Positions 52,204-61,129 of a DNA stretch of 64,000 bases are shown here, piece after piece. This DNA is from Limnochordales bacterium (lineage in GTDB: Bacteria; Bacillota; Limnochordia; Limnochordales; DUMU01): contig JADBKP010000001.1 of the NCBI GenBank assembly GCA_014896315.1, forward strand, positions 62,001-126,000, in the 5' to 3' direction. Position numbers and translations under genes: made by a program. Position 1 is the stretch's first letter; each line of letters begins with the position of its first letter. Below the pieces are notes generated by a model that was given only the letters and a program-made list of their open reading frames with translations, had not been told where the DNA came from and searched no databases.

Positions 52204-52448
52204 GATGGGTGAAAAAACCACCCACCTTCGCGGACAAGGGTGGTGAAAATTTCACCCACTGAGGAGCATCCGCCGGACGCAGGTTTACCCCAGGCAACCC
52301 TTGCCGAGGTGGGCGGCGCTGTCCCTCACCCCTAGCTGGGCTTATGCAACGCCAACCTGGCCGCAACCGGCCGTGGGAACGTTCCCACGCCTGCACCGGG
52401 TAGATTTTTCACCCACCCTCGCCAGGCGACCGGGTAGAAAAACTACCC
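52204..52448. repeat. Cluster of five short inverted repeats, four with a GGGT...ACCC motif
   Basis: Within 245 bases: TGGGTG-AAAAAAC-CACCCA (52206-52224); GGTGAAA-A-TTTCACC (52242-52256); an 18-base perfect palindrome CGTGGGAACGTTCCCACG (52372-52389); GGGTAGA-TTT-TTCACCC (52398-52414, one mismatch and one wobble); and GGGTAG-AAAAA-CTACCC (52432-52448). All but the palindrome share GGGT/ACCC ends and A- or T-rich loops. No coding gene overlaps, apart from low-quality frames. The gap 52099-52555 lies downstream of both flanking operons. Confidence 0.8.
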
Positions 52449-52555
52449 ACCACCCCCACCAGGGTGAAGCAAGGGTGAACCAGGGAGCGTGGTTCATCCA
52501 GCAGCAGCCCGACCGGCGTGATGTAGGCCGTAGGCCGATACTGGTGGTGCAGAAG

Positions 52556-53398
52556 TCAGGAATCGATCCAAACATGGTGCAGGCCACCTGCCTTGAGGAT
52601 GGCAGCGGCTCGTTCAACGTCACTCTGATCGGCCTCTCGCACCCCGGCAAGCGGGGATCGGTCACTCTGTTCGGCCCATTTGTGGTCACCCAGTTTGGTG
52701 TAGGGCAGCAACTCGACTCTCTCGACATTCGGTAGCGTGCGTACGTACGATGCCAGCGCCACGAGATTCTCCTCTGTGGTAGTGATGCCCGGGATAAGCA
52801 CTACGCGAATCCAGACCGGGATGCGTTGATCCGCAAGGAAGCTCGCAAAGCGCCGAATGCGACCCGGGTCGACCCCGGTCAGCGAGCGGTGTAAGCCCGG
52901 ATCCATCGCCTTGATGTCCATCAAGACCAGATCGGTGTACGAAAGCATCTCCCGCACATCCGCACGCTCGATCCGGGCATACCCCGAGGTATCCAGGGCC
53001 GTGTGGATCCCTGCTTCCCGGCAACGCCGGAAGAGCTCGGCGACGAAGGCCGCCTGCAATGCGGGTTCACCGCCGGAAACCGTCACCCCGCCGCCCGACG
53101 CTTGCATATAAGACTGATAGCGGAGAAGATCGTTCCACACCTCGTCAACGTCTTTATCCTGGCCACCCCAGAGTGACCAGGTGTCCCGGTTGTGGCAGAA
53201 GGCGCACCGCAGGGGACAGCCCTGGAGAAAGAGGACGTACCTCAGGCCCGGACCGTCCAGGGCCCCCATACTCTCCACAGAGTGCACCCGTCCCCGGATC
53301 GGCCCGGTGCCGGTGGCTGTGCGCCGGTCAACCGGCCGCGAGCAGGCCCACTCGCGGCCGGCGGTCTGGCATTGTTGGTCCCGCGGTTCAATTGCCAT
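52556..53398 (-). CDS. pflA: Pyruvate formate-lyase activating enzyme
   Basis: This radical SAM enzyme makes the glycyl radical on PflB. The product of about 280 residues has GRVHSVESMGALDGPGLRYV, the cluster motif CPLRCAFCHN (C-x3-C-x2-C), VSGGEPALQ and LVLMDIKAMD. The ATG at 53398 has AGGA and GGAG upstream. An ATG at 53437 right after the pflB stop is an alternative that would add 13 residues. The family start usually lies a few residues before GRIHS, so either leaves an unusual N-terminal extension of about 30 to 45 residues. Confidence 0.93.
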   Translation of the reverse strand: MAIEPRDQQCQTAGREWACSRPVDRRTATGTGPIRGRVHSVESMGALDGPGLRYVLFLQGCPLRCAFCHNRDTWSLWGGQDKDVDEVWNDLLRYQSYMQASGGGVTVSGGEPALQAAFVAELFRRCREAGIHTALDTSGYARIERADVREMLSYTDLVLMDIKAMDPGLHRSLTGVDPGRIRRFASFLADQRIPVWIRVVLIPGITTTEENLVALASYVRTLPNVERVELLPYTKLGDHKWAEQSDRSPLAGVREADQSDVERAAAILKAGGLHHVWIDS

Positions 53399-53441
53399 TG
53401 GTCCTGCTCTCCTCAACGGTTCGCCTGCAGACCTCATGCCC

Positions 53442-55709
53442 CTACAAACGTTCGTGGAAGGTACGGTTGATCACTTCCAGCTGCTGTTCACGGGTGAGAC
53501 GGATGAAGTTGACCGCATACCCCGAAACCCGGATGGTCAGCTGCGGATACTTCTCGGGGTGCTCCATGGCGTCGATGAGCGTCTCCCGGTTCAGGACGTT
53601 GACGTTGATGTGGTGACCTCCCCGGGCAAAATACCCGTCGAGCAACCCGACCAGGTTGCGTACCCGGGTCTCGCCATCCCTCCCCAGGACAGTGGGGATC
53701 ACGGAGAACGTGTAGGAGATGCCGTCCTGTGCTTCCGCATAGGGTAGCTTCGCCACCGAGTTGCAGGAGGCAAGGGCGCCCTTCCGATCCCGGCCGTGCA
53801 TCGGATTCGCGCCGGGGGCAAAGGGTTCACCCGCTCGGCGTCCGTCCGGCGTCGCCCCCGTCTTCTTGCCGTAAACCACGTTGGACGTGATGGTCAGAAT
53901 GGAAAGCGTGGGAACAGCTTGCCGGTAGGTCGGCTGCCGGCGCAGCTTGTCCATGAAGCGTCGCACCAGGTCGACGGCGATCTGGTCCACCCGGTCATCA
54001 TCGTTGCCGAAGGCCGGATAATCACCTTCGATCTGGAAGTCGACAGCAATGCCCTGTTCGTTGCGGATCGGCTTCACCCGCGCGTACTTGATGGCCGACA
54101 ACGAATCGACAGCCACCGATAAGCCGGCAATCCCGCAGGCCATTGTCCGCAGGATCTCTTCGTCGTGGACTGCCATCTCCAGGCTTTCGTAGCAGTACTT
54201 ATCGTGCATGTAATGGATGATGTTGAGCGCATTGATGTAGGTTCTGGCCAGCCAGTCCAGCACCCGGTCGTAAGCTGCCATCACCTTGTCATATTCCAGC
54301 ACTTCATCGCGGATGGGAGGCATCTCCGGGCCCACCTGCTCCCCGGTCTTCTCGTCGATGCCGCCGTTGATGGCGTAAAGCAGTGCCTTGGCAAGGTTCG
54401 CCCTGGCCCCGAAGAACTGCATCTGCTTGCCAATACGCATAGCCGAAACGCAGCAAGCGATGCCGTAATCGTCGCCCCAGTACGGGCGCATCAGGTCGTC
54501 GTTCTCATACTGGATCGATGACGTATCGATGGAAACCCGGGCGCAGAACTCCTTGAAGCCACGCGGCAGCCTCTCCGACCAGAGCACCGTCAGGTTGGGC
54601 TCAGGCGCCGGACCGAGGTTGTAGAGGGTCTGCAGGAAGCGGAAGGAGTTGCGGGTAACCAGCGGTCTGCCGTCTACTCCCATTCCGCCGAGGCACTCCG
54701 TCACCCAGGTGGGATCGCCGGAGAAGAGCTCATTATACTCGGGCGTGCGCAAGAAGCGGACCAAACGCAGCTTCATGACGAACTGGTCGGCCAGCTCCTG
54801 GGCTTGCTCTTCTGTCAGCAGTCCTGCGCGTATGTCTCTCTCCACATAGATGTCGAGGAAGGTGGAGACCCGGCCGAGGCTCATCGCCGCACCGTTTTGC
54901 TGCTTGACCGCGGCCAGGTAGGCAAAGTACAGCCACTGGTAGGCCTCCTTTGCCGTTCGGGCCGGCCCGGAGATGTCAAAGCCGTAGGAAGCTGCCATCT
55001 CCTTGAGCTCTTGCAGAGCCCGGATCTGTTCGGCGATCTCCTCCCGGTCCCGAATCGTCTCTTCCGTAAGGCTCGGCCGCTCGAGCCGCCGCAGGGCATC
55101 TTGCTTGGCAGCGATCAGACGGTCCACTCCATAGAGCGCCACCCGCCGGTAATCACCGATGATGCGGCCACGACCGTAGGCATCGGGAAGTCCGGTGATA
55201 ATCCCGGCGTGGCGGGCCTTGCGAATCTCCGGCGTGTAGACGTCGAAAACCCCCTGATTGTGCGTCTTGCGGTAGCGCGTGAAGATAGTCTTGACTTGCG
55301 GATCCAGCTGATACCCATAAGCGGAGCAAGCCTGTTCCACCATGCGAATGCCGCCGAAGGGCATGATGGCTCGCTTAAGAGGCGCATCGGTCTGCAGTCC
55401 GACGATCAGTTCGTCTTCGGGATCGATATAGCCCGGTTTGTGGGAAGTGATGGTGGAAGGTGTCCGGGTATCGATATCAAGCACCCCGCCCCGGCGCCGC
55501 TCCTCGGCGAGCAGCTCCAGGCACTTCTGCCAGAGGCGCTGTGTCCTGGGGGTCGGGCCGACCAGGAACGAAGCATCGCCGGTGTACGGGGTCACGTTGC
55601 GCTGAATGAAGTCACGCACGTTGATGGTGCGCTGCCACTCGCCGGAGACGAAACCCTCCCAGGCGTCGGTGCGGCTTTGCACGTGTTCGGGCAGTATCTG
55701 TACGGACAT
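53442..55709 (-). CDS. pflB: Pyruvate formate-lyase
   Basis: PflB splits pyruvate with CoA to acetyl-CoA and formate under anaerobic conditions. The 755-residue protein has the catalytic Cys pair [13 protein letters not shown] (C419, C420) and the C-terminal glycyl-radical motif [11 protein letters not shown] (G730). Length and motifs are those of true PFL (not a diol dehydratase). Its promoter (TATAAT at 55825-55830) is followed by a Rex-type operator. It reads toward pflA. Confidence 0.96.
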   Translation of the reverse strand: MSVQILPEHVQSRTDAWEGFVSGEWQRTINVRDFIQRNVTPYTGDASFLVGPTPRTQRLWQKCLELLAEERRRGGVLDIDTRTPSTITSHKPGYIDPEDELIVGLQTDAPLKRAIMPFGGIRMVEQACSAYGYQLDPQVKTIFTRYRKTHNQGVFDVYTPEIRKARHAGIITGLPDAYGRGRIIGDYRRVALYGVDRLIAAKQDALRRLERPSLTEETIRDREEIAEQIRALQELKEMAASYGFDISGPARTAKEAYQWLYFAYLAAVKQQNGAAMSLGRVSTFLDIYVERDIRAGLLTEEQAQELADQFVMKLRLVRFLRTPEYNELFSGDPTWVTECLGGMGVDGRPLVTRNSFRFLQTLYNLGPAPEPNLTVLWSERLPRGFKEFCARVSIDTSSIQYENDDLMRPYWGDDYGIACCVSAMRIGKQMQFFGARANLAKALLYAINGGIDEKTGEQVGPEMPPIRDEVLEYDKVMAAYDRVLDWLARTYINALNIIHYMHDKYCYESLEMAVHDEEILRTMACGIAGLSVAVDSLSAIKYARVKPIRNEQGIAVDFQIEGDYPAFGNDDDRVDQIAVDLVRRFMDKLRRQPTYRQAVPTLSILTITSNVVYGKKTGATPDGRRAGEPFAPGANPMHGRDRKGALASCNSVAKLPYAEAQDGISYTFSVIPTVLGRDGETRVRNLVGLLDGYFARGGHHINVNVLNRETLIDAMEHPEKYPQLTIRVSGYAVNFIRLTREQQLEVINRTFHERL

Positions 55710-55794
55710 CCGATCGATCCATCTCCTTTGCCCTTTTTCTCTGCCTTTGAGCCTCAGCCCTCATGGGGCTTGACAGCAACGGCGACTTTGTGTT

Positions 55795-55830
55795 AGTGAA
55801 CAGCGTCACATACTTTACGCCGGCATTATA
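55795..55830 (-). promoter_or_regulatory. pflB promoter -10 with Rex-type operator
   Basis: On the minus strand TATAAT (55830-55825) lies 14 bases upstream of TGTGACGCTGTTCACT (55810-55795), which differs from TGTGAACNNNTTCACA at two positions. The operator covers the expected transcription start. No good -35 is visible. Confidence 0.65.
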
Positions 55831-55896
55831 CCATACCTTACGTATCGAAACCTAGGCGTCGGGACGTAACGTTTTTGTTAACGCCACACACACCCA

Positions 55897-55959
55897 TTGA
55901 CAAGCAGCCATTGTGCCGTTATAGTCAACGGCAAAGGCGATTCTGTGAACGCGTTCACA
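55897..55959 (+). promoter_or_regulatory. adhE promoter and perfect Rex-type operator
   Basis: TTGACA (55897-55902), 17 bases and TATAGT (55920-55925) make a strong sigma-A promoter. TGTGAACGCGTTCACA (55944-55959), a perfect 16-base palindrome, equals the Rex operator sequence known from actinobacteria, and sits about 18 bases downstream of the -10, where it would block transcription when NADH is low. Confidence 0.8.
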
Positions 55960-56003
55960 ATCGCAAGCCCCTGCCACCCACCAACCTGGAGGAGGAAGTT
56001 GCC

Positions 56004-58754
56004 ATGCTGACCGCAACAAACGGCAAGCCGGGGCCACAAAAGCCCGAAAGCACAAAGCTCTTAGGCCAGCAGCCCGCCCGCGGTCAAAGCGCCCCGGTCG
56101 CCGAAGCCGAGGCAGATCGTACGCACCGCTCGTCCGGAAACGAAACGGAGAGACCGCTCTCACCCGCAGTCCCTCCTTCACTGCAGCAGCGTCTTGACCG
56201 GCTGGTCGCCGAAGCCAGGGCCGCTCAGGAGATCATGCGTTCCTTCACCCAACAACAGGTGGACGAGATTGTGCGGGCGGCGGCCACTGCGGCCCTCGCC
56301 CATCATGAACGGCTCGCCCGCCTCGCCGTCGAAGAGACCGGCATGGGCGTATATGAAGATAAAGTTCAAAAGAACCTGTTTGCTTCCGAGTACGTTTATA
56401 ACGACATACGTCACAAGCGAACCGTCGGCGTCCTGCGCGAATTCCCCGAAGAAGGATATGTGGAAGTGGCCGAGCCCGTCGGCATCATCGCGGGCATCAC
56501 ACCGGTTACCAACCCGACTTCTACCACAATCTTCAAGAGCTTGATCAGTCTGAAGACGCGCAACCCGATTATCTTCAGTTTCCACCCCAAAGCGTTTCAC
56601 TGCAGCGCCGAAACCGCCCGCATCCTGCGGGAGGCTGCCGTCGCCGCCGGGGCACCTGCCGGATGCATCTCCTGGGTCGAACCGGTTACCCTTGAAGCTA
56701 CCCAGGCGCTCATGCGCCACCCCGGTATCGCGCTTATCCTTGCTACGGGCGGCGCGGGCATGGTTGCGGCGGCCTACTCCTGCGGCAAACCGGCGCTGGG
56801 TGTGGGCCCGGGCAATGTCCCGGCCTACATCGAAAAGTCCGCCGACCTGGAGCAGGCCGTGGCCGACATCGTCCTGAGCAAGACCTTTGACAACGGCATG
56901 ATCTGCGCCTCCGAACAGGCCGTTATCGTCGATGCCGAGGTTGAGCCGAAAGTTCGGCATCTCTTTGTCGAGCTCGGCTGCTACTTCCTCTCCCCAGAGG
57001 AGGCGGCACAGCTCGCCAGCGTGATGTTTAAGCCCAACGGTGAACTGAATGCTGCGGTGGTCGGGCAGAGTGCGGTGAAGATCGCGGCCATGGCCGGGCT
57101 GGATGTGCCCGCGCAGACCAAGATGCTGCTCGTACCGGTAGAAGGCGTCGGGCCCGAGTATCCGTTCACCCGGGAGAAGCTCTCTCCCGTTCTTGCATAC
57201 CTGGTCGTCAAGGACTTTCACGAGGGCGTGCGCCGCTGCGAAGAGATGACCGAGTTCTACGGGCTGGGCCACTCGGCCGTGATCCACTCCCACAACCAGG
57301 AAGCGATCAACCTCTTTCGGGAACGGGTACGGGCCGGGCGTCTTCTGATCAACCAGCCAGCGTCCCTGGGCGCTATCGGTGACCTGTACAATTTCGCCAC
57401 CCCCTCGCTCACCCTTGGCTGCGGCACGATGGGCGGAAACTCGACCACGGCCAACGTCGGCGTGGAACAACTCATCAACATCAAGCGGGTGATGCTGCGA
57501 CGTCCCCGCATGCAGTGGGTACGCATTCCGCCGGAAATCTACTTCGAACCCGGTTCACTACAGTATCTGGCTGAACTTCAGGCAAAGCGAGCCTTCATCG
57601 TAACCGACCCGATGATGGTAAAGCTCGGCTACGTGGCAAGGGCCGAATACTTCCTCAGGAAGGCCGGAGTGACGGTGGAAGTCTTCAGCGACGTCGAACC
57701 CGATCCATCTGTAGAGACGGTAGAGGCGGGTGCCCGGGCGATGCAGCGCTTTGAACCGGACTGCATCATCGCCCTGGGTGGCGGTTCGGCCATGGATGCC
57801 GCCAAGGGTATGTGGCTCTTTTATGAGTATCCCGATGCCCGCTTCGAGGAGCTGCGGCTGAAGTTCCTGTACATCCGCAAGCGTGCCATCCGCTTCCCCC
57901 ACCTGGGTCGGAAGGCGAAGTTCATCGCCATCCCCACAACCAGCGGTACCGGTTCGGAGGTCACGGCCTTTGCGGTCATTACCGACAGAAAGAGAAATGT
58001 GAAGTACCCGGTCACCGACTATGAGTTAACCCCGGACGTGGCCATTGTCGACCCGGACCTGGTCATGACCGTGCCGCCCCGGCTGACGGCGGATACCGGT
58101 ATCGATGCCCTGGTCCACGCCATCGAAGCCTATGTCTCGGTCATGGCCTCGGACTTCACCGACGGCCTGGCCCTCAAAGCCATCGACCTGATCCTCAAGT
58201 ACCTGCCACGTGCCTACAGGGATGGCACCGACCGCGAGGCACGGGCGAAGATGCATTATGCGGCCACCATTGCCGGCCTGGCCTTCACCAACGCCTTCCT
58301 CGGCATCAACCATAGCCTGGCGCACGTGGTGGGCGCCCGCTTCCACATACCCCACGGGCGAGCCAATGCCATCCTGCTGCCGCACGTGATCCGGTACAAC
58401 GCCGAGCTGCCGAGCAAGCTGGTGGCCTATCCGCAGTACAGCTGGCCGCGGGCGGCCGAGAGGTATGCCGAGATCGCCCGTTTTCTCGGGCTGCCGGCCC
58501 GGACGCCGGCAGAAGGGGTCGACAGCCTCCTGGCAGCGATCGACAGGTTGCTTACCGAAGTGGATATGCCTCGCAGCTTCGCCCAGGCCGGGATTGACAG
58601 GGAAGCCTTCCTCGCCCAGCTGGATGAGATGGCCGACGTGGCCTTCAACGACCAGTGCACCGGGGCGAACCCTCGCCTGCCGCTTGTGCCGGAGCTGGCC
58701 GAGATCCTGCGCAAAGCTTATGAGGCGGAGAGAGTTGGAGAGTCCAGGAGTTGA
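56004..58754 (+). CDS. adhE: Bifunctional aldehyde/alcohol dehydrogenase AdhE
   Basis: AdhE reduces acetyl-CoA to acetaldehyde and then to ethanol. The 916-residue protein has an unusual N-terminal low-complexity extension (about 1-58), a CoA-acylating aldehyde dehydrogenase domain with Cys301 (GMICASEQ) and an iron alcohol dehydrogenase domain with GGGSAMDAAK and the His ligands in HSLAHVVGARFHIPHGRAN. The ATG at 56004 has GGAGGAGG 8 bases upstream; the frame is open to 55875, but that part overlaps the promoter and operator. Confidence 0.96.
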   Translation: MLTATNGKPGPQKPESTKLLGQQPARGQSAPVAEAEADRTHRSSGNETERPLSPAVPPSLQQRLDRLVAEARAAQEIMRSFTQQQVDEIVRAAATAALAHHERLARLAVEETGMGVYEDKVQKNLFASEYVYNDIRHKRTVGVLREFPEEGYVEVAEPVGIIAGITPVTNPTSTTIFKSLISLKTRNPIIFSFHPKAFHCSAETARILREAAVAAGAPAGCISWVEPVTLEATQALMRHPGIALILATGGAGMVAAAYSCGKPALGVGPGNVPAYIEKSADLEQAVADIVLSKTFDNGMICASEQAVIVDAEVEPKVRHLFVELGCYFLSPEEAAQLASVMFKPNGELNAAVVGQSAVKIAAMAGLDVPAQTKMLLVPVEGVGPEYPFTREKLSPVLAYLVVKDFHEGVRRCEEMTEFYGLGHSAVIHSHNQEAINLFRERVRAGRLLINQPASLGAIGDLYNFATPSLTLGCGTMGGNSTTANVGVEQLINIKRVMLRRPRMQWVRIPPEIYFEPGSLQYLAELQAKRAFIVTDPMMVKLGYVARAEYFLRKAGVTVEVFSDVEPDPSVETVEAGARAMQRFEPDCIIALGGGSAMDAAKGMWLFYEYPDARFEELRLKFLYIRKRAIRFPHLGRKAKFIAIPTTSGTGSEVTAFAVITDRKRNVKYPVTDYELTPDVAIVDPDLVMTVPPRLTADTGIDALVHAIEAYVSVMASDFTDGLALKAIDLILKYLPRAYRDGTDREARAKMHYAATIAGLAFTNAFLGINHSLAHVVGARFHIPHGRANAILLPHVIRYNAELPSKLVAYPQYSWPRAAERYAEIARFLGLPARTPAEGVDSLLAAIDRLLTEVDMPRSFAQAGIDREAFLAQLDEMADVAFNDQCTGANPRLPLVPELAEILRKAYEAERVGESRS

Positions 58755-58768
58755 ACGGTTGAAAGTAA

Positions 58769-58796
58769 GGGGAGGCGGATCCCCGCCCTCCCCTTT
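58769..58796 (+). terminator. adhE terminator
   Basis: GGGGAGGCGG pairs with CCGCCCTCCCC (one bulge) around ATCC, followed by TTT, 15 bases after the stop. Confidence 0.7.
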
Positions 58797-58858
58797 GCCC
58801 GTATTGCACATATTGGTGGTTTGCGTCCGCGCTACTGCCACCGGGTCAGAACACGGCC

Positions 58859-59563
58859 CTATTGCCCGGCCGGACGCGCTCGAACCGGCGTTCCCCTTCG
58901 CTCCGGTAGCTTCGCGGCCCGGGCAAACATGACCAGCCAGCAAAGGCCCAGCGCCAGCCCGGCCAGGACGTCGCTTAGATAATGCACGCCCAGGTACAGC
59001 CGGCTGTAGGCGATGAGAAGGATGAAGAGGGTAAAGCCCCCTGCGATCAGAAACCGAAAGAAAGGCTCCCGAATGTAGCGGGCCAAAATCCACGCAAAAA
59101 GCCCGAAAACAGCAGTACAGACGAAAGCATGACCGCTAGGAAAGGCAAATCCAAGTTCGCTCATATCCACGCCGGCCGGCCTTTCCCGGGCAACCCAACT
59201 CTTGAGCTGATCGTTGGCAATCGCTGAAGTCAAAAGGTCAGTGACAAAGACGAGCGCGGGCTGATAGAGCCGCAGGGCCAGCAACACCACCAGCATGATC
59301 AGGGAAGTCACTATCACACCCTCGGCCGTACCAAACCAGGTGATAATGGTAAAGAAAGCCGCCGCCTTCACTCCCCGCAAGTTCAGATCGTCTACTCCGC
59401 TGAACCATCCGTATCTGATGGCAACCGATCCCAGCCAGCCAACCAGCCCGGAGGCGATTGCCACTGCCAGCACAGCCTCCACCAACCGGCCAAACCCCAC
59501 AAGGCCCGAAAGCTTTCTCCCCGGCATACGGGTACCACGAGCCATCAACCGATCCATCCTCAC
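58859..59563 (-). CDS. PAP2-family membrane phosphatase
   Basis: The 234-residue protein has five or six membrane segments and the three PAP2 motifs: KSWVARERP, FPSGHA and SRLYLGVHYLSDV. Likely acts on undecaprenyl-pyrophosphate, phosphatidate or phosphatidylglycerophosphate; the sequence does not say which. A GTG at 59563 overlaps the amylase stop by 4 bases; an ATG two codons in is as likely. Confidence 0.9.
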   Translation of the reverse strand: MRMDRLMARGTRMPGRKLSGLVGFGRLVEAVLAVAIASGLVGWLGSVAIRYGWFSGVDDLNLRGVKAAAFFTIITWFGTAEGVIVTSLIMLVVLLALRLYQPALVFVTDLLTSAIANDQLKSWVARERPAGVDMSELGFAFPSGHAFVCTAVFGLFAWILARYIREPFFRFLIAGGFTLFILLIAYSRLYLGVHYLSDVLAGLALGLCWLVMFARAAKLPERRGTPVRARPAGQ

Positions 59564-61128
59564 TTCTTCTGCCCATCTGCCTCCCGGCCCGGCGACTTGC
59601 TACGGTTCGGCTGCACCACGTAGATGGCACCGCTCCGGGGGCGAATATCTACGGAAATTCGCCCGTTCTGTACCTGTACCCTGCCGCCCGTCAGTTCATC
59701 CACGAGAACGGTCCCGTCGGGCAGGTTAAGAGCGGACAGCTCGATCTCCCTGACAAAGGGCTGAGAGGGGTGGTTGTTTAGCACCACCACTACCCGATCT
59801 TCGCCGAGGGTACGGGCATAGGCGTAACGCCACCAGTCGGCCAGGATCATCTCCATTCCCCCTCGCCGCAGGGCGATATGCCGGGAACGAATGTCATTCA
59901 GCCTGACCACCAGATCCCGCACGTCAAGGTTCTCCTCTTCGCCCCAGGGGAAGTCGGCTCGGTTGTAAGGGTCGTTCCCTCCCTCCATGCCGATTTCCGT
60001 ACCGTAGTAGACGATGGGAATCGCCCGTTGGGTGAAGAGCCAGATCAGTCCCAGCTTGAGTCTGCCTATAGGATCATCCCTGGTATAGGTGGTAAACCGG
60101 GGCATGTCATGGTTGTCCAGGAATGCTCCCATCTGCCATGGATCTTCCATTGCCATCTCCACCTGGCGGCTAACCTGAGCCAGCACCGCCAGGGAGCCGT
60201 CCCTGGCAAAGGCCTGGCGGGCCGCCTCGCTCTCCGGGAAGTCGATGAGAGCCGTTACCCCGGCCCTCTGATACTCCGCCAGCCTGTACGGCGAGCTGTC
60301 CCAGACCTCGCCGATCACCCAGAACCCCGGTTTGATCTTCTGCAGCTCGGGTACGTACCACGACCAGAACTCCGGCTCCACGTGCTTGACCGTATCCAGC
60401 CGGAAGCCATCCACATCGGTCTCTTCGATCCAGAAGCGGGAGTACTCCAGAATGTACTCTCGGACCTCGGGATTGCTCTGGTCAAAATCGGGCAGGCCGA
60501 AAAGCCAGCCCCTCCGTACCTCTTCAGTATCATTCCAGTTGCTTATTTCCCGGCGGGGATGGAACCACTCGGGTTTTTCCACCACCAGCGGGTTATTTGG
60601 GCCGGTGTGGTTGACTACTATGTCGAAGATCACCTTCAGGCCCCGGGCGTGGGCCTCGCTCACCAGCCTCTTCAACGTCTCCTTCGTGCCGAAATGAGGG
60701 TCGACTTCGTAGAAGTCCACCGCTGCGTAACCGTGGTAGTCAATCCCCGCGTTTCTCACGTGGGGAGTGATCCAGATGGCGGTAAAACCCAGCGACTTGA
60801 TGTAATCCAGCTTGTCGATGATCCCCTGCAGGTCACCGCCGTGCCACGCGTACGGGTTACCCTTCATCACATTGAAATTGTTGGTAGGATCGCCATCACT
60901 AAACCGGTCAATCATGATGAAATAGATTCGCTCGTCCTGCCAGATCCGCTGATCGGCCGGCGCACCGGGCGTCACAGCCCTCTCCGCCATGGCTACACCC
61001 AGAACGTGAACCCCCAGCCCCAGCACGGCCAGCAAGAAAACCAACAACAAAAGTCGGCAGGCCCATGGAGCGGTCGGCCCGAGTTTTGTGAACCGAATCT
61101 CTCGGGTAAGGCGGATCATCTGTATCAT
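59560..61128 (-). CDS. Alpha-amylase family GH13, N-terminally anchored or secreted
   Basis: The 522-residue enzyme has an N-terminal hydrophobic segment (about 24-46) and the GH13 motifs: DIVVNH (I), GFRLDTVKH (II, nucleophile Asp), IGEVW (III, acid Glu) and LDNHD (IV). The segment ends in VLGVAMAERA, so secretion or anchoring is likely. It cleaves starch or maltodextrin outside the cell, with neopullulanase inside. The ATG follows the neopullulanase stop immediately. Confidence 0.9.
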   Translation of the reverse strand: MIQMIRLTREIRFTKLGPTAPWACRLLLLVFLLAVLGLGVHVLGVAMAERAVTPGAPADQRIWQDERIYFIMIDRFSDGDPTNNFNVMKGNPYAWHGGDLQGIIDKLDYIKSLGFTAIWITPHVRNAGIDYHGYAAVDFYEVDPHFGTKETLKRLVSEAHARGLKVIFDIVVNHTGPNNPLVVEKPEWFHPRREISNWNDTEEVRRGWLFGLPDFDQSNPEVREYILEYSRFWIEETDVDGFRLDTVKHVEPEFWSWYVPELQKIKPGFWVIGEVWDSSPYRLAEYQRAGVTALIDFPESEAARQAFARDGSLAVLAQVSRQVEMAMEDPWQMGAFLDNHDMPRFTTYTRDDPIGRLKLGLIWLFTQRAIPIVYYGTEIGMEGGNDPYNRADFPWGEEENLDVRDLVVRLNDIRSRHIALRRGGMEMILADWWRYAYARTLGEDRVVVVLNNHPSQPFVREIELSALNLPDGTVLVDELTGGRVQVQNGRISVDIRPRSGAIYVVQPNRSKSPGREADGQKK

Positions 61129-61129
61129 C

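Noticed and set aside
55944-55959. Catabolite-response element (cre) upstream of adhE
   Set aside because: The palindrome fits the Rex operator fully and the cre consensus only with mismatches.
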